Below the pieces are notes generated by a model, which made no database searches, was not told where the DNA came from, and worked only from the letters and a program-made list of their open reading frames with translations. The translations under genes and the position numbers were made by a program. Source: Bacillota bacterium (lineage in GTDB: Bacteria > Bacillota > Clostridia > Clostridiales > Caloramatoraceae). From it: a stretch of 6,515 bases of DNA. Below, in pieces: positions 4,520 through 6,515 of this stretch (the first letter of the stretch is position 1; each line of letters starts with the position of its first letter). The stretch is from assembly GCA_023415335.1 (NCBI GenBank), contig JAEZLD010000125.1, positions 1 to 6,515 on the forward strand, written 5' to 3'.

Positions 4520-6515
4520 CTATGCGCTATGCTCTTTATCTTTTCTGGTTTTACTTACCTGTGTCCTTGTTGACTGCTCTTTTCCAGCCCTTCTTTCCCC
4601 ATAGTAGGCAGCCTTGTACATTCCCTTTATCTCACTTATAAGAGGATATCTAGGATTTGCACCAGTGCACTGGTCATCGAAGGCCTGCTCTGCCATCTCA
4701 TCCAGGCTGGCAAGGAAGCTCTCCTCACTGATATTGTACTCTGCAATGCTTTTCTTAATGCCTATCTTCTCCTTAAGCTCACCAATGGCTTTTATTAAGC
4801 CCTGAACCTTTTCCTCATAAGTCTTTCCCTCTATGCCTAAAAATTCTGCAATCTGGGCATATCTTTCAAGGGTGTGGGGATGGTCATACTGTGGGAAGGT
4901 TCCCATCTTGGTGGGCACCTCAGAGGCATTGAACCTTATTGTCTGGTCAATAAGCAGGGCATTGGCAACACCATGTGGAAGGTGATGGAATGCTCCAAGC
5001 TTATGTGCCATGGAGTGGCACACTCCCAGGAAGGCATTGGCAAAGGCCATTCCAGCCATGGTAGCAGCATTGGCCATCTTCTCCCTTGCCTCAGGGTCGC
5101 TGGCTCCTCCTGCGTATGCTCTTGGAAGGTACTCGAATATAAGCTTAAGGCTTCTCAGGGCCAGGCTATCAGTATAATCAGTGGCCAGCATGGATACATA
5201 TGCCTCTAATGCATGTACTGCTGCATCTATTCCCGAGGCTGCAGTTAAGCCCTTTGGGGCGTTCATCATCAGCTCAGAATCCACAATCGCCATGTTTGGC
5301 ATCAGCTCATAATCTGCAAGAGGATATTTTACTCCAGTATTTTCATCTGTAATAACCGCAAAGGGAGTAACCTCAGAACCTGTACCTGCTGTAGTTGGTA
5401 TAGCTATAAAATATGCCTTCTCCCCCATCTTAGGGAAGGAGTATACTCTTTTTCTGATATCCACAAAGCGCATGGCCATGTCCATAAAATCTGCCTCTGG
5501 GTGCTCATACATAACCCACATAATTTTAGCGGCATCCATGGCGCTTCCTCCACCTATGGCTATTATGCAGTCAGGATCAAAGGAGGCCATATCCTTAGCA
5601 CCAGCCTTTGCACACTCCAGGGTTGGATCTGGTGATACATCAAAGAAGGTTCTGTGGAGTATTCCCAGCTCATCCAGCTTATCAGTCACCGGCTTGGTAT
5701 AGCCGTTGCTATAAAGAAAGGCATCGGTAACAATAAATACCCTCTTCTTGTCCATTACATTCTTAAGCTCATCTAAGGCTACAGGAAGGGAGCCTCTCTT
5801 TATATATACCTTTTCAGGGGTCCTAAACCAAAGCATGTTCTCTCTTCTTTCTGCCACTGTCTTAATGTTCAGCAGCTGCTTTACTCCTACGTTTTCAGAA
5901 ACTGAGTTTCCTCCCCATGAGCCACAGCCTAAAGTAAGTGAAGGAGCAAGCTTGAAGTTGTAAAGGTCTCCTATGCCTCCCTGGGCTGCCGGGGTGTTCA
6001 CAAGTATACGGCAGGTCTTCATCCTTGATGAAAACTCCTGAAGCTTTTCCTTCTCCCTCAGCTCATTTAGGTATATGGCTGAGGTGTGGCCATAGCCTCC
6101 GTCCTCCACCAGCTTTTCTGCCTTTTCAAGTGCGGCTTCAAAGCTTGAGGCCTTGTACATTGCAAGCACAGGTGAAAGCTTTTCATGAGCAAACTCCTCA
6201 GACTTCTCTACACTTTCTACCTCTCCTATTAATATCTTAGTGCTTGCAGGAACCTCTATACCTGCAAGGCGTGCTATGGAAGCAGCGCTTTGGCCTACTA
6301 TCCTGGCATTAAGTGCGCCATTTATTATTATGGTTTTTCTTACCTTATCTAGCTGCTCTTCTTCAAGGAAGTAGCAGCCCCTGTTTGCAAATTCCTCCTT
6401 AACTCTATTATAGATAGAATCCATAACAATTACAGACTGCTCGGAGGCACATATCATTCCGTTGTCAAAGGTCTTAGAGTGTATTATGGAGTTTACTGCC
6501 AGAAGGAGGTCTGCA
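4520..6515 (-). CDS. adhE: Bifunctional acetaldehyde-CoA/alcohol dehydrogenase AdhE, N-terminus cut by the window edge
   Basis: AdhE reduces acetyl-CoA to acetaldehyde and then ethanol, using two NADH. In known members it forms long cytoplasmic filaments called spirosomes. The frame is open to base 6515 with 664 residues visible, so about 200-240 N-terminal residues are missing from a family of roughly 860-890. The Met at 6457 is internal: it lies in TFDNGMICASEQS, which holds the aldehyde-dehydrogenase catalytic Cys (Cys3 counted from that Met). On the same count, the rest of the aldehyde domain includes HEKLSP (91-96) and LTLGCGSWGG (174-183). The iron-type alcohol dehydrogenase domain follows, with the nucleotide-binding GGGSAMDAAK (302-311). 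Its metal ligands are Asp411, His415, His481 (CHSMAH) and His495 (PHG), equivalent to E. coli Asp653, His657, His723 and His737. The C-terminal tail is rich in Lys and Arg, as in many AdhE proteins. Both active sites are intact in the visible part. The promoter lies outside the window. Confidence 0.96.
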   Translation of the reverse strand, partial: ADLLLAVNSIIHSKTFDNGMICASEQSVIVMDSIYNRVKEEFANRGCYFLEEEQLDKVRKTIIINGALNARIVGQSAASIARLAGIEVPASTKILIGEVESVEKSEEFAHEKLSPVLAMYKASSFEAALEKAEKLVEDGGYGHTSAIYLNELREKEKLQEFSSRMKTCRILVNTPAAQGGIGDLYNFKLAPSLTLGCGSWGGNSVSENVGVKQLLNIKTVAERRENMLWFRTPEKVYIKRGSLPVALDELKNVMDKKRVFIVTDAFLYSNGYTKPVTDKLDELGILHRTFFDVSPDPTLECAKAGAKDMASFDPDCIIAIGGGSAMDAAKIMWVMYEHPEADFMDMAMRFVDIRKRVYSFPKMGEKAYFIAIPTTAGTGSEVTPFAVITDENTGVKYPLADYELMPNMAIVDSELMMNAPKGLTAASGIDAAVHALEAYVSMLATDYTDSLALRSLKLIFEYLPRAYAGGASDPEAREKMANAATMAGMAFANAFLGVCHSMAHKLGAFHHLPHGVANALLIDQTIRFNASEVPTKMGTFPQYDHPHTLERYAQIAEFLGIEGKTYEEKVQGLIKAIGELKEKIGIKKSIAEYNISEESFLASLDEMAEQAFDDQCTGANPRYPLISEIKGMYKAAYYGERRAGKEQSTRTQVSKTRKDKEHSA

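Noticed and set aside
4874..5209. 111-codon open frame on the + strand inside adhE
   Set aside because: It is antisense to the highly conserved iron-binding region of AdhE, so it is explained as a shadow of that gene.
4520..6457. Treating the Met at 6457 as a true start giving a short AdhE
   Set aside because: The frame stays open to the window edge, and the 19 codons upstream match the conserved AdhE sequence (SKTFDNG) just before the catalytic Cys, so the gene is cut by the window and not truncated.
1090..6515. The three - strand genes as a single new redox/repair operon
   Set aside because: A strong terminator follows adhE, and the MutS-like and hydrogenase genes each have good separate promoters, so shared position is weak evidence for a joint system.

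Overview
The window looks like part of a low-to-moderate GC, strictly anaerobic, fermentative member of the Clostridia (Bacillota). The evidence is an [FeFe]-hydrogenase of the group B type, a bifunctional AdhE aldehyde/alcohol dehydrogenase, strong AGGAGG ribosome binding sites and AT-rich consensus promoters. I cannot name a genus from the sequence alone.

Layout. Bases 1-980 (+ strand) hold the 3' end of a P1-family (DmpA/S58-type) aminopeptidase, followed 21 bases later by an aspartate/glutamate racemase-family gene. The pair looks like one transcript. The racemase appears to start at a non-standard ATT codon (285) rather than the first ATG (312). A 16-bp hairpin at 983-1027 sits between this pair and the convergent genes. 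Bases 1090-6515 hold three genes on the - strand. In their transcription order these are adhE (its 5' end lies beyond base 6515), a membrane-anchored MutS-family ATPase (4367-2640), and a group B-like [FeFe]-hydrogenase (2520-1090).

The three - strand genes do not look like one tight operon. A strong hairpin terminator follows adhE. The MutS-like gene has a TTGACA-17-TACACT promoter and the hydrogenase has a TTGAAT-17-TATAAT promoter. Each promoter overlaps a short inverted repeat that could be an operator. No clear terminator separates the MutS-like gene from the hydrogenase, so read-through is possible.

Function. AdhE (acetyl-CoA to ethanol, consuming two NADH) and the hydrogenase (H+/H2 with ferredoxin-type electrons) are both fermentative electron-handling enzymes. 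The peptidase and racemase suggest peptide or D-/L-amino-acid turnover. The MutS-like protein has an intact ATPase core but lacks the mismatch-recognition domain and carries predicted membrane segments, so its role is unknown. I see no mobile element, CRISPR array, tRNA or rRNA, and no convincing new multi-gene system. The points most worth checking are the ATT start, the membrane-anchored MutS-like ATPase and the two promoter palindromes.
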